DNA of 32,539 bases from Sphingomonas changbaiensis NBRC 104936 (GCF_000974765.1 NZ_BBWU01000033.1:1-32539); one strand, 5' to 3'. Shown: positions 14,918 to 23,496, numbered from the stretch's first letter. The notes: a model not told the origin generated them from the letters alone. Translations and numbers: made by a program.

Positions 14918-15199
14918 CTACAAACGGCGGCCCCGACCCACGTCGGCATGTCCACGGTCTGGATTCTCACTCAAGCTGCGGAGATCAGCCAGCGGAGGCT
15001 CACCCACTGTGCGGTGCGCGTGCGCAAATTCTCGGCTGAGCAATTTGCGACCCTCCCGCAGCCCGGCGGCGAGGCCTTCCTTGGCCCATGCGGCCGCGGC
15101 CGCGTCGGCTATGATCCTGACGTTGTCGAGTGTGGCAGCGCGCGAGAGCGCCCGGTGATGCGCTTCCTGGACGCGGCATAAGATCAGCGATGGCTGCAC
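14918..15199 (-). CDS. Small hypothetical protein (93 aa)
   Basis: The first two thirds are helical and protein-like (LILCRVQEAHHRALSRAATL, then DNVRIIADAAAAAWAKEGLA and REGRKLLSREFAHAHR). The last 25 residues are low in structure. I recall similar short sphingomonad proteins beginning with L-L-x-x-x-Q-E-A-x-H-x-x-x-A and containing L-x-N-V-R-x-I-A. The GTG start at 15199 has GGAAAGG eight bases before it and overlaps the upstream small gene by 16 bases. Function unknown. Confidence 0.62.
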   Translation of the reverse strand: MQPSLILCRVQEAHHRALSRAATLDNVRIIADAAAAAWAKEGLAAGLREGRKLLSREFAHAHRTVGEPPLADLRSLSENPDRGHADVGRGRRL

Positions 15200-15360
15200 G
15201 GAACGGCCTTTCCAGAGGCGAGGAAGGGGAATCGGCCCTTCTTGAGGGGCTGAGTGGGCGGCGTGCCCTTCAATGAAGGATTGGACGCATTCTGCTTCGG
15301 AGGCGCCGGCTTCTTCGGCTTACGCGCCTCGCGGTTGCCGCGTTGTTGTCCCTTGGCCAT
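15184..15360 (-). CDS. Small basic hypothetical protein (58 aa)
   Basis: Reading minus from the ATG at 15360 gives MAKGQQRGNREARKPKKPAP, followed by PKQNASNPSLKGTPPTQPLK and KGRFPFLASG. It is lysine-, proline- and glutamine-rich and probably disordered. Proteins starting MAKGQQRxNREAxKPKK are widespread small hypotheticals in alphaproteobacteria, from memory. AAAGGA lies nine bases before the ATG. It is the first gene of the operon leading to the transglutaminase-like gene, and its promoter should lie in the following 15361-15802 interval. Confidence 0.72.
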   Translation of the reverse strand: MAKGQQRGNREARKPKKPAPPKQNASNPSLKGTPPTQPLKKGRFPFLASGKAVPCSHR

Positions 15361-15802
15361 GTAGTAATCCTTTTCGAAACCCCCTCGGGCTGGTGGTCAG
15401 CGTCTGAAAAGCGACAGGACCGGGCGAGCGCCTGCTGCGCAATGCGGCCTGCCGAATTGTGCGTGCGCCAGCTTCTCCGCCTCGGTCGTCTGCATTTGAG
15501 CGACCGCGGCGATGCGCCGGGCAGGCCGAACGAAACGGGTGCTGGGAGTGGTTTGCACGAACATGCTCCGCGTCAGAGCGGGAGCGTGAAGAACTCTCAG
15601 TCGCGGCCAAGCTCGAGACGGACGGCGCGATCAAAGGAATATGGAGACGCCAACCTCGCCACACCACCCCACTGGCCAAATAATCCGGACCTTCCCTCAG
15701 GTCCAACGTCTTGATTATGAAATTGTGCACTGCAGCAACCTCACCGACACCACGGTCGTTCTGCAGCTGTCAGGGCTTTCGCCGTGGCCAGGAGAAAGCC
15801 GC
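15361..15802. other. Divergent intergenic region
   Basis: This interval separates the minus-strand transglutaminase operon from the plus-strand esterase gene and should hold both promoters. Open frames within it lack ribosome sites and look like non-coding composition. No EcfG-type GGAAC/GTT pair was seen. The AGGAG of the esterase gene is at 15790-15794. Confidence 0.5.
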
Positions 15803-16945
15803 ATGCGAAGCTTGAATGACACTCTCACTCGCCTTTCCGCGTTACGAAGCGCGTCGCCGGGACCACCAGGCATCGCGAGCCAAGACCGGTTGACGGACCT
15901 GCCGGCGTTCGGCTCAAACCCGGGCGCGCTCCGGGGCCGCTTTTACGTGCCCGAACTACGCCGCTCGTCCGCACCCCTGGTTGTCGTGCTGCACGGTTGC
16001 ACTCAGGATGCCGCCGGCTATGATCGTGGCTCGGGCTGGTCCCAGCTGGCGGATGAACAGGGATTCGCGCTGCTGTATCCCGAGCAGCAACGCGCCAACA
16101 ACGCCAACCTGTGCTTCAACTGGTTCAATCCAACCGACACGCAGCGCGATTCCGGCGAGGCGCTGTCCATCCGCCAAATGGTCTCCGCAATGGTCAGCGC
16201 GCACGAGCTTGATTCCGACCGAGTCTATGTAACCGGCCTTTCTGCAGGCGGCGCGATGGCGTCGGTGATGCTCGCCACTTATCCAGATGTATTTGCCGGG
16301 GGTGCGATTATCGCGGGCCTGCCTTATGGCACCGCCACGTCAGTGCCCGAGGCGTTCGACCGAATGCGGGCGCATGGCGGACCGCCGGCGGCAGCGCTCG
16401 GTGCACTCGTCGCAGCGGCATCCAATCACCGCGGCCAGTGGCCGACGATATCGGTCTGGCATGGTGACAGCGACTCGACCGTGAGCGCCGCTAATGCGGC
16501 CCTAATCGTTGAACAATGGCGCGCGCTCTATGGGGTTGCAGCCCAGCCAACCGCGATCGAGGACGTCGATGGGCACCCACGCCGCATCTGGCACGATGGC
16601 AACGGGCGGGAAGTGATCGAGGAGTATCGCATTTCGGGCCTCGGCCACGGCACTCCACTCAGCACTTCCGGCGGCGCCGCCTGCGGCACTGCCGGGCCGT
16701 ATATGCTCGAGGCGGGGATATCTTCGACACGACAGATCGCCCGTTTCTGGGATCTTATGCCAGCACAGGCGGAAGCTCGGACAAGGCCAGCGCCCGCTGC
16801 CGAACTGCGAGCGCCTCCAGCGCCCTCGACGCTCACCATGCCCGCGATCGAGCGGGGCAGAGCGCAGTCAGTACGACAGTCGGCAACGGGCGACGTAGGA
16901 CGGGTGATAGAAGATGCCCTGCGCGCCGCAGGCCTGATGCGCTGA
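15803..16945 (+). CDS. PHB depolymerase family esterase
   Basis: This is a 380-residue alpha/beta-hydrolase of the PhaZ/LpqC (esterase PHB depolymerase) family. VVLHGCTQDAAGYDRGSGW holds the oxyanion region near residues 61-79. The nucleophile is S147 in TGLSAGGAM. The acid is D222 or D224 in WHGDSDSTV, and the histidine is H282 in SGLGHGTPL. ANNANLCFNWFNPTDTQRDSGE is a family signature. The ATG at 15803 was preferred over an upstream ATG at 15641 because AGGAG lies eight bases before it. No signal peptide is visible, so an intracellular polyester or aryl-ester substrate is more likely than extracellular PHB. The last 60 residues are low-complexity (Ala, Pro, Arg). The antiporter gene follows after 22 bases. 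Confidence 0.9.
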   Translation: MRSLNDTLTRLSALRSASPGPPGIASQDRLTDLPAFGSNPGALRGRFYVPELRRSSAPLVVVLHGCTQDAAGYDRGSGWSQLADEQGFALLYPEQQRANNANLCFNWFNPTDTQRDSGEALSIRQMVSAMVSAHELDSDRVYVTGLSAGGAMASVMLATYPDVFAGGAIIAGLPYGTATSVPEAFDRMRAHGGPPAAALGALVAAASNHRGQWPTISVWHGDSDSTVSAANAALIVEQWRALYGVAAQPTAIEDVDGHPRRIWHDGNGREVIEEYRISGLGHGTPLSTSGGAACGTAGPYMLEAGISSTRQIARFWDLMPAQAEARTRPAPAAELRAPPAPSTLTMPAIERGRAQSVRQSATGDVGRVIEDALRAAGLMR

Positions 16946-16967
16946 CCGCGGCAGCGGAAGGACTTCA

Positions 16968-18230
16968 TTGGAGCTCTCGCACTCTCTCTACGTGCTGCTG
17001 CTGACCGGGGTAGGTGCGCTGGTGCTGATGACGGCGTGGCTGCCGATGCTTCTGCGCAAGGCACCGCTGTCATTGCCGATCCTCTGCGTGGGCGCGGGAG
17101 CGGCCTTGTTCGCGCTGCCGGCGCTCAAGCAATTCGCGGTCCATCCGCTGGAATTCCCGTTGATGGTGGAGCGGTTGAGCGAATTGGTCGTGATCGTCTC
17201 GTTGATGGGCGCGGGGCTAAAGATCGACCGGATGATCGGGCTGCGCAGCTGGGCACTGACCTGGCGGTTGCTTGGCATCGCGATGCCGATCACCATGCTG
17301 ATCGTCGCGTGTCTCGCATGGGGGCTGACGGGAGCGAGTGCGGCTGCAGCCCTGCTGATCGCTGCCGTGCTCGCGCCGACCGACCCGGTGCTCGCTAGCG
17401 ACGTTCAGGTAAGCGGCCCCGGCAAAGGCACAGAGGATGAAGCGCGCTTTGCATTAACATCGGAGGCCGGGTTCAACGACGGCTTTGCCTTCCCGTTCGT
17501 CCATCTTGCGATCACGCTGACAGCGGCAACATTCGTCGCCGGCGATCTGCTGGAGTGGTTCATACGAGACCTCCTGTGGAAGACGATCCTCGGCGCAGCA
17601 GTGGGCTATGCCATAGGCCGGGGCCTCGGCTATCTGACCTTCCATCTCCCGATGCGCGCTAACCTCTCGCGCACCGGGGACGGCTTTGTCGCGCTGGGGG
17701 CGACGCTGCTCGCTTACGGCGTGGTCGAAACGCTGGGCGGCTTCGGTTTCCTGGCTGTTTTCGTGTCGGCACTCGCGCTTCGCAACGCGAGCCGCGATCA
17801 TGAGTATCACCAACGGCTTCATGGCTTCGCAGAAGAGGCGGAGCGGCTGCTGATGATGGTGCTGCTCGTCCTCTTCGGCGGCATGGTCGCCTTTGGTGGT
17901 CTGCTCGCGTCTTTGGACTGGCGGATGCTGGTGTTCGTCACCGGCGTCCTGCTCGTTGCACGTCCGGCCGCTGGCCTCTTCAGCCTGCTTGGATCAAATT
18001 TGCCTTGGCGCGAGCAACTGGTGATATCCTTCTTCGGTATTCGGGGGGTGGGCTCGATCTACTATCTCGCATTCGCGCTCAACCATGCCTCCTTTGCCGA
18101 TCCTCGCCGGCTGTGGGCGATTGTCGGCGGCGTGGTGCTCGCGTCGATCCTCCTGCACGGCATCACGGTGACCCCGGCGTTACGGCTGCTCGATCGCTGG
18201 CAGCGGCGCCGAGCCGAAATATCCCCGTGA
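16968..18230 (+). CDS. CPA1-type cation:proton antiporter
   Basis: This is a 420-residue membrane protein with about twelve hydrophobic segments. The NhaP-like signature LLIAAVLAPTDPVLASDVQV (D139) lies in one half-helix, and the ion-binding N-D pair (N170, D171 in EAGFNDGFAFP) in the next, as in CPA1 exchangers. These swap Na+ or K+ for H+ across the inner membrane. Translation begins at a TTG at 16968 with GGAAGGA six bases before it; no ATG is better placed. It sits 22 bases after the esterase gene, so the two are probably co-transcribed. It ends 97 bases before the EcfG-type promoter of cheB. Confidence 0.92.
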   Translation: MELSHSLYVLLLTGVGALVLMTAWLPMLLRKAPLSLPILCVGAGAALFALPALKQFAVHPLEFPLMVERLSELVVIVSLMGAGLKIDRMIGLRSWALTWRLLGIAMPITMLIVACLAWGLTGASAAAALLIAAVLAPTDPVLASDVQVSGPGKGTEDEARFALTSEAGFNDGFAFPFVHLAITLTAATFVAGDLLEWFIRDLLWKTILGAAVGYAIGRGLGYLTFHLPMRANLSRTGDGFVALGATLLAYGVVETLGGFGFLAVFVSALALRNASRDHEYHQRLHGFAEEAERLLMMVLLVLFGGMVAFGGLLASLDWRMLVFVTGVLLVARPAAGLFSLLGSNLPWREQLVISFFGIRGVGSIYYLAFALNHASFADPRRLWAIVGGVVLASILLHGITVTPALRLLDRWQRRRAEISP

Positions 18231-18327
18231 TGCCATGCCGATCTCCGGGTGAACGTGTGATCGGGCCCTGCAGCTGCTCGCTGTCGAATATCAAAGCCCA
18301 AGCGGGCCACATTGGCCAGCAGGCCAC

Positions 18328-18354
18328 GGAACGCGCGCGCGTATAGCCCGTTTC
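18328..18354 (+). promoter_or_regulatory. Consensus EcfG (general stress response) promoter before cheB
   Basis: GGAAC at 18328-18332 is followed by exactly 17 bases and GTT at 18350-18352 (CGTTTC in context), matching the GGAAC-N16-CGTT consensus of alphaproteobacterial EcfG. The -10 element ends only a few bases before the ATG at 18361, so the transcript would have almost no leader. Confidence 0.7.
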
Positions 18355-18360
18355 GGATGG

Positions 18361-19395
18361 ATGAACGATCAGCCGCTCCCGGCTGTGCCGACAATCATCG
18401 CCATCGGCACCTCTGCCGGCGGGGTGGAGGCTATTCGCGCGCTGGTCGCGCAGCTGCCAGAGGATTTGCCGGCAGCAGTATTCGTCGTCCTCCACATCGG
18501 CGCCCACAAGAGCGAGCTGCCCTGGCTGCTGAACCGGGCCGGGCCGCTGCCGGCCAGCCATCCGGCGGACGGCGAGCCGATCCTGGCTGGCCGCGTCTAT
18601 GTCGCGCCGCCGGACCATCACATGACTGTCGATCTCGGCATCATCCATTTGACTAAAGGCCCGCGCGAGAATTGGGCGCGACCGGCGATCGATCCGCTGC
18701 TGCGCAGCGCGGCTGCGGCCTATGGTTCTGCCGTCGTCGGCGTCATCCTGACAGGTGGCCTCAATGACGGGACGGCCGGGCTGATCGAGGTCAAACAGCA
18801 TGGCGGCATCGCGATCGTGCAGGACCCGATGGACGCCGCGAATCCGAGCATGCCGCGCAGCGCGCTCGCCCATGTCGCTGTCGATCACTGCGTTCCGCTG
18901 GCGGAAATGCCGCGCCTGCTTACCGGCATCGCCAGCGGGCGCGCGACGCCGGCTCGCATCGACAAGCGAATGTCTGTTACGCTGGAGACCGGCGCGAACG
19001 GCCCGGGGAAGGATATGGACGCCCAATTCACCCAGCAACACCCGGTCGCGGTGACCTGCCCGGATTGCGGCGGGGCGCTGCGCGAAACCGAAACTGGTAG
19101 CCTGGCCCAATATACCTGCCATATCGGCCATGTTTACACCGCCGACGTGATGCTCGCTGCGCAGTTCGTCGCGCTCGAACGCGCGATCGAGGCGGCCATG
19201 CGCGCGCTTGGCGAGCGTGCCGAACTGTGCCGGCAGATGGCCGTAAGAGCCGACGGGCAGAAGGGCGACGGCGGCGAGTCCTGGACGGCGGCGATGCACG
19301 AGGCGCTCGAACAGGTCACTCCGCTTCGCACGCTCGTGGTGCGCGAATGGATCCACCCGGATTCCGAAGGTGTTCCGCGCCTATCTGATCCTTGA
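18361..19395 (+). CDS. Stand-alone CheB-type methylesterase with zinc-ribbon-like tail
   Basis: This is a 344-residue protein. The CheB methylesterase domain fills residues about 10-190, with the catalytic serine S18 in GTSAGGVEA, H45 in VVLHIGAHK and the aspartate D136 in TGGLNDGTAG. No receiver domain precedes it, unlike classical CheB. The C-terminal part has CPDCGG (C233, C236) and YTCHIGHVY (C253, H257), a possible zinc site, followed by a helical segment. Such stand-alone CheB proteins occur beside CheB-CheR-kinase fusions. An EcfG-type promoter lies just before the ATG, and there is no Shine-Dalgarno sequence, so a near-leaderless mRNA is likely. Target methyl groups may not be on chemoreceptors, since no other chemotaxis genes are nearby. 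Confidence 0.9.
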   Translation: MNDQPLPAVPTIIAIGTSAGGVEAIRALVAQLPEDLPAAVFVVLHIGAHKSELPWLLNRAGPLPASHPADGEPILAGRVYVAPPDHHMTVDLGIIHLTKGPRENWARPAIDPLLRSAAAAYGSAVVGVILTGGLNDGTAGLIEVKQHGGIAIVQDPMDAANPSMPRSALAHVAVDHCVPLAEMPRLLTGIASGRATPARIDKRMSVTLETGANGPGKDMDAQFTQQHPVAVTCPDCGGALRETETGSLAQYTCHIGHVYTADVMLAAQFVALERAIEAAMRALGERAELCRQMAVRADGQKGDGGESWTAAMHEALEQVTPLRTLVVREWIHPDSEGVPRLSDP

Positions 19396-19516
19396 GATTG
19401 ATATAACAGTAAGAAATCGCGAAACATTTGTTTGAACCTGGCATTGTGTTACAAATCGACGACCTGAGGACTTGCGCCGGCCATCCGTCCAGAGCCCCCG
19501 CGAGAATGGAGAGTTC

Positions 19517-22500
19517 ATGGGCAAAGCCAGCCGTCCCGTGCGGTCCGCCCATTCGCGGCCTGATAAATCGAAAGTAAAGGACGGCGCCTTCCCGATCGTC
19601 GGGATTGGCATGTCGGCGGGCGGGCTAGAGGCCGTCATCCCCTTTCTGAACGCAATGCCTGCCGATAGCGGCATGGGGTTCGTTCTGGTCCAGCATCTAG
19701 AGCCGACCCGAACGAGCATGCTCGCCGAGCTGCTCGGCAAGCAGACCAGAATGCCGGTCGTCGACATCGAAGACGGGATGCGGGTCGAGCCGAACCGCGT
19801 CCATGTCATCATTCCGGCAAAAACCCTGCTGATCAAGGACGGCGTGCTGCGGCTGGTCGAGCCCGAAGAGCCGCGCAGCCAGCGCCACCCGATCGATAAA
19901 TTCTTCGCGGCACTTGCCGAAGACCAGCAGGCGCGGGCGATCGGCATCGTCCTGACCGGTGCGGGCAGCAATGGCACGGCGGGGCTGCTCGCGATCAAGC
20001 AGGGCGGCGGCCTGTGTATCGCGCAGGACCCGGAGACAGCGGCGTTCGACAGCATGCCGCGTCACGCGATCGGCTCCGGGGCCGTCGATTATGTGCTCGC
20101 GCCGGACAAGATGCCCGAGGCATTGCTGGCCTATGCGCAGCATCCCTATCTCGACGGCGATGGCGCATCCGAGACGCTTGAGGACGGCAGCGAGGCCGAC
20201 CTGAACGACGTGATGGCCTTGCTCCGCGCTCGTTCGGGCCAGGACTTCCGCCGCTACAAGCCGAACACGCTGCTGCGGCGGACGCATCGGCGCATGGGCC
20301 TCGTTCGTATCGAGCGGCTCGACGATTATCTCGCCATGCTGCGGGAGAATCCGGCCGAGCTGGACGCCCTGGTCAGGGATTTGATGATCAACGTGACTGC
20401 CTTCTTCCGCGACCCGGAAGCATGGGAGGCGCTCGATCGGGAAGCGATTACGCCAATCATTGCCAAGGCAGTGCCGGGCCAGGCGATCCGGGCCTGGGTG
20501 CCGGCCTGCTCGACCGGAGAGGAAGCCTATTCGATCGCAATGCTGCTTACGGAGCGTGCCGAAGCGGCAAACAAGCGTCTCGAGGTCAAGGTCTTTGCGA
20601 CCGACCCGGGCGAGCATAATCTGGTGGTCGGGCGCAGGGGCGTCTATCCGGCGAGCGTCGTCGAAAGCCTGTCGCCCGAGCGGCTGGCCCGCTTCTTCGA
20701 CCGCGCTGGCGAGGACTATCGGGTCAAGCCCGAAATCCGTGAGACGGTGCTGTTCGCACCGCAAAATCTGCTGACCGACCCGCCTTATTCCAAGATGGAC
20801 CTGGTCAGCTGCCGCAATCTGCTGATCTATCTCCAGCCCGAAGCGCAGGAGCGCGTGCTGGCGCTCGCCCATTTCGCGCTGCGCGACGGCGGATTCCTGT
20901 TCCTAGGCAACGCCGAAACGATTGGCCGGCGAGACAATTTGTTCGCCACGGTGTCGAAGCGCTGGCGCATCTACCGGCGGGCGGGCGGCGGGCGGTCGAG
21001 CCCTGCCGACTTCATCGGCAGGCCCGCGCGCGAGGCGCAGGAAAAGACCGCGGTTGCCGCGCCACGGCTCGCCGACATCGCCGTCAAGGCTCTCGCGGAG
21101 CGCTTCGGACCAGCCTCGGTCGTGATCGACCGGCATTACAAGGTGCATCACTTCCACGGCGCCACCGACACCTATCTGGCGCAGCCGTCTGGCGCACCGA
21201 CACGCGACCTGCTCACCCTGGCGCGTGACGGCCTGCGGCTTGCTGTGCGCCGGGCTGTTCAGAAAGCGGTCGACGACGGGGGTTCAGCGACGGTCGAGAC
21301 CGGGCGCGGTGGACGGACCGAGCCCATTGCGATCACGGCGTCATCCCTCGACGGCGACGATGGCGAGACCCTTTTCCTTGTCAGCTTTGCCGGCGGTCAG
21401 ACCGCGGCTCACCAGCACGCGCCGTCGGCCAGGGCGGTTGAGCACAGCGGCGAACGCGATTTCGAAGAAGAGCTGAAGGCGGCGCGCGACGAACTGCACA
21501 GCACGATCGAGCAATTCGAGACCGCCAACGAAGAGCTGAAGGCGGTCAACGAGGAAGCGACCAGCGTCAATGAAGAGCTGCAGGCGACCAATGAAGAGCT
21601 CGAAGCCTCGAAGGAAGAGCTGCAGTCGCTGAACGAGGAGCTGAACGCGGTCAATGCGCAGCTGGAACGCAAGGTGCACGAGCTGGAGGAAGCGGGCGAC
21701 GATCTCCGAAACCTGCTCGCCGGCAACGAGATCGCGACCATCTTCCTCGACGCGCGGATGCGGATCAAATGGTTCACGCCGACGGTGCAGGAGCTGTTCG
21801 ATCTGGTCGAGCAGGATGTCGGCCGGCCGCTCGCCAACTTCGCCCAGAAATTTGCTGACGGCGACCTGATCGGCAAGGCGCGTGCCGCGATCGAGCGGCT
21901 CGCAACTTATCAAGAAGAAGTGAAGGCCGAGGACGGCAAATGCTTCCTGCTCCGTGTCCAGCCTTATCGGACGCGCGACAACCGCATCGCCGGAGCCGTC
22001 GCCAGCTTCATCGACATCACCGAACTGAAGGCATCGCAGGCGCGGATCGCCGAGGCGCGCGACTATGCCGAAGCGATTGTCCGCACGGTTCACGACCCGC
22101 TGATCGTGCTCGACACCGATCTGCGGGTGCAGTCCGCCAACCCAGCCTTCTACAAGACTTTTCAGGTCTCCCCTGCCGAGACCGAGGGAAGGTTGTTCTT
22201 CGAACTTGGAAACGGGCAGTGGAACAACGCAGGGCTGCGGCTCGCTCTCGAAAAGCTCTTGCCGCAACAGGGCCAGGTCGCCGCATTCGAAATCGTTCAC
22301 GAATTCCCCGCAATCGGTCCCCGTCGGATGGTGCTGAACGCCAACCGGATAGCGGGCTATGACGATCGCCCGGACTTGATCCTGATCGCCATTGACGATG
22401 CCTCCATCCGCCTAGACGCCGAGCGCCACCAGGCGATGCTTGTCGGCGAGCTCAGCCACCGGGTGAAGAACACGCTGGCGGTCATCCAGGGAATCGCGAC

Positions 22501-23065
22501 CCGCACCATGCGGAACAGCGAATCGCTGGCCGCGTTCAATGATACGTTCCTCGGCCGCATTCATGCGCTCGGCCGGGCGCACGATATGATCTTGAACAGC
22601 GGCTTCAGGACGATCGAGCTCGGCGTTATTATCGATCTGGCATTGAAGCCGTTTCAGGACGGCGGCCAGATACGCATTGCGTCCGGTCCTGCCGTTTGGC
22701 TGGGCCACACCGCCAGCCAGTCGATCACGATGCTCCTGCACGAGCTGGCGACCAATGCCGTCAAATATGGCGCCTTGTCCGTTGCGGCCGGAGAGGTCGC
22801 GATCGGGTGGCGGCTTGACGGCGATGGTGATGGCAGGCGCGTCGTCATCGAATGGGTCGAAAGCCACGGTCCGCTGGTGAACCCGTCGCCGCGCGCCGGC
22901 CAGGGCACGCGCTTGATCGAGGGCAGCGTCGCGTACGAATTGCACGGTAAGGCACGCCTCGAATTTGCGTCGGCAGGCCTTCGTGCGGTCATCGACTTTC
23001 CGCTCAAATCCACCGATACTGCGCCGGACTCGCGACCCTCTGGAGAAGAGGAAACCGTTCGATGA
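19517..23065 (+). CDS. CheB-CheR-PAS-PAS-HWE histidine kinase fusion protein
   Basis: This is a 1182-residue cytoplasmic signalling protein. The domains in order are: CheB methylesterase (25-205; S33 in GIGMSAGG, H60); CheR methyltransferase (about 230-487; INVTAFFRDP, PACSTGEEAYSIAM, VSCRNLLIYL); a linker with a degenerate PAS-like part (515-625); a glutamate-rich coiled coil (648-735) with repeated NEEL units; PAS (738-835); PAS (850-960); and an HWE/HisKA2-type kinase (967-1160). The kinase has phosphoacceptor H981 in GELSHRVKNTL, the N box LLHELATNAVKYG and the W-x-E element IEWVE at 1111-1115. The CheB aspartate position reads TGAGSNG, an asparagine at 152. The ATG at 19517 has GGAGAG before it. 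The next gene, a response regulator, overlaps by four bases and is the likely phosphotransfer partner. Confidence 0.94.
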   Translation: MGKASRPVRSAHSRPDKSKVKDGAFPIVGIGMSAGGLEAVIPFLNAMPADSGMGFVLVQHLEPTRTSMLAELLGKQTRMPVVDIEDGMRVEPNRVHVIIPAKTLLIKDGVLRLVEPEEPRSQRHPIDKFFAALAEDQQARAIGIVLTGAGSNGTAGLLAIKQGGGLCIAQDPETAAFDSMPRHAIGSGAVDYVLAPDKMPEALLAYAQHPYLDGDGASETLEDGSEADLNDVMALLRARSGQDFRRYKPNTLLRRTHRRMGLVRIERLDDYLAMLRENPAELDALVRDLMINVTAFFRDPEAWEALDREAITPIIAKAVPGQAIRAWVPACSTGEEAYSIAMLLTERAEAANKRLEVKVFATDPGEHNLVVGRRGVYPASVVESLSPERLARFFDRAGEDYRVKPEIRETVLFAPQNLLTDPPYSKMDLVSCRNLLIYLQPEAQERVLALAHFALRDGGFLFLGNAETIGRRDNLFATVSKRWRIYRRAGGGRSSPADFIGRPAREAQEKTAVAAPRLADIAVKALAERFGPASVVIDRHYKVHHFHGATDTYLAQPSGAPTRDLLTLARDGLRLAVRRAVQKAVDDGGSATVETGRGGRTEPIAITASSLDGDDGETLFLVSFAGGQTAAHQHAPSARAVEHSGERDFEEELKAARDELHSTIEQFETANEELKAVNEEATSVNEELQATNEELEASKEELQSLNEELNAVNAQLERKVHELEEAGDDLRNLLAGNEIATIFLDARMRIKWFTPTVQELFDLVEQDVGRPLANFAQKFADGDLIGKARAAIERLATYQEEVKAEDGKCFLLRVQPYRTRDNRIAGAVASFIDITELKASQARIAEARDYAEAIVRTVHDPLIVLDTDLRVQSANPAFYKTFQVSPAETEGRLFFELGNGQWNNAGLRLALEKLLPQQGQVAAFEIVHEFPAIGPRRMVLNANRIAGYDDRPDLILIAIDDASIRLDAERHQAMLVGELSHRVKNTLAVIQGIATRTMRNSESLAAFNDTFLGRIHALGRAHDMILNSGFRTIELGVIIDLALKPFQDGGQIRIASGPAVWLGHTASQSITMLLHELATNAVKYGALSVAAGEVAIGWRLDGDGDGRRVVIEWVESHGPLVNPSPRAGQGTRLIEGSVAYELHGKARLEFASAGLRAVIDFPLKSTDTAPDSRPSGEEETVR

Positions 23066-23496
23066 CCGACGGCAATGGCTCCGCGTCGCGCTCCGCCCGC
23101 GTCTTGGTCGTCGAGGATGAATTTCTGATCGCCGATCACCTCGCGATGACGCTAGAGGATCTGGGCTATGATGTCGTGGGCCCGGTCTCCACAATCGACG
23201 AAGCGCTCGCGGTCATTCGTGATCAAGCGCTCGACGCAGCCCTGCTCGACGCCAATCTGGATGGGGTGAGCAGCGCCGCAATCGCGAAGGAACTCAGCGC
23301 CCGCGCCGTGCCCTTCGTGGTGGTCACCGGATACGGCGGACTGCCGCTTGAATCCGCCATTCTCGACGACGCGCCGCGCGTGGCGAAGCCGCTGGTCGCT
23401 TCTAAGCTTGCGGGAGCACTGGCCGAATCTCTGGCGCGCCGAGGTCGCTGGCGCAGCGGCAACGGACGAAACTGGCGAAACTCATCACGACCCTGA
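23062..23496 (+). CDS. Single-domain response regulator
   Basis: This is a 144-residue receiver-only protein. The acidic pocket is VVEDEF (E18, D19), the phosphoacceptor is D63 in LLDANLDG, the switch threonine is T89 in VVVTGYGG and the conserved lysine is K109 in VAKPL. There is no output domain; the last 20 residues are a basic, serine- and asparagine-rich tail. The start ATG overlaps the kinase stop (ATGA), so translation is coupled and it is the expected partner of the HWE kinase. In sphingomonads such single-domain regulators relay phosphate toward the PhyR/NepR/EcfG stress switch; that this one does so is inference. Confidence 0.93.
   Translation: MTDGNGSASRSARVLVVEDEFLIADHLAMTLEDLGYDVVGPVSTIDEALAVIRDQALDAALLDANLDGVSSAAIAKELSARAVPFVVVTGYGGLPLESAILDDAPRVAKPLVASKLAGALAESLARRGRWRSGNGRNWRNSSRP

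Noticed and set aside
21481-21700. Repeated GAAGAGCTG-type units considered as a DNA repeat array
   Set aside because: They encode the heptad-like NEEL coiled coil in frame and need no separate explanation; no CRISPR-like spacing.
21341-22300. 319-codon minus-strand frame rich in LQLFV-type repeats
   Set aside because: The repeats are the antisense of the glutamate-rich coiled coil of the kinase fusion.
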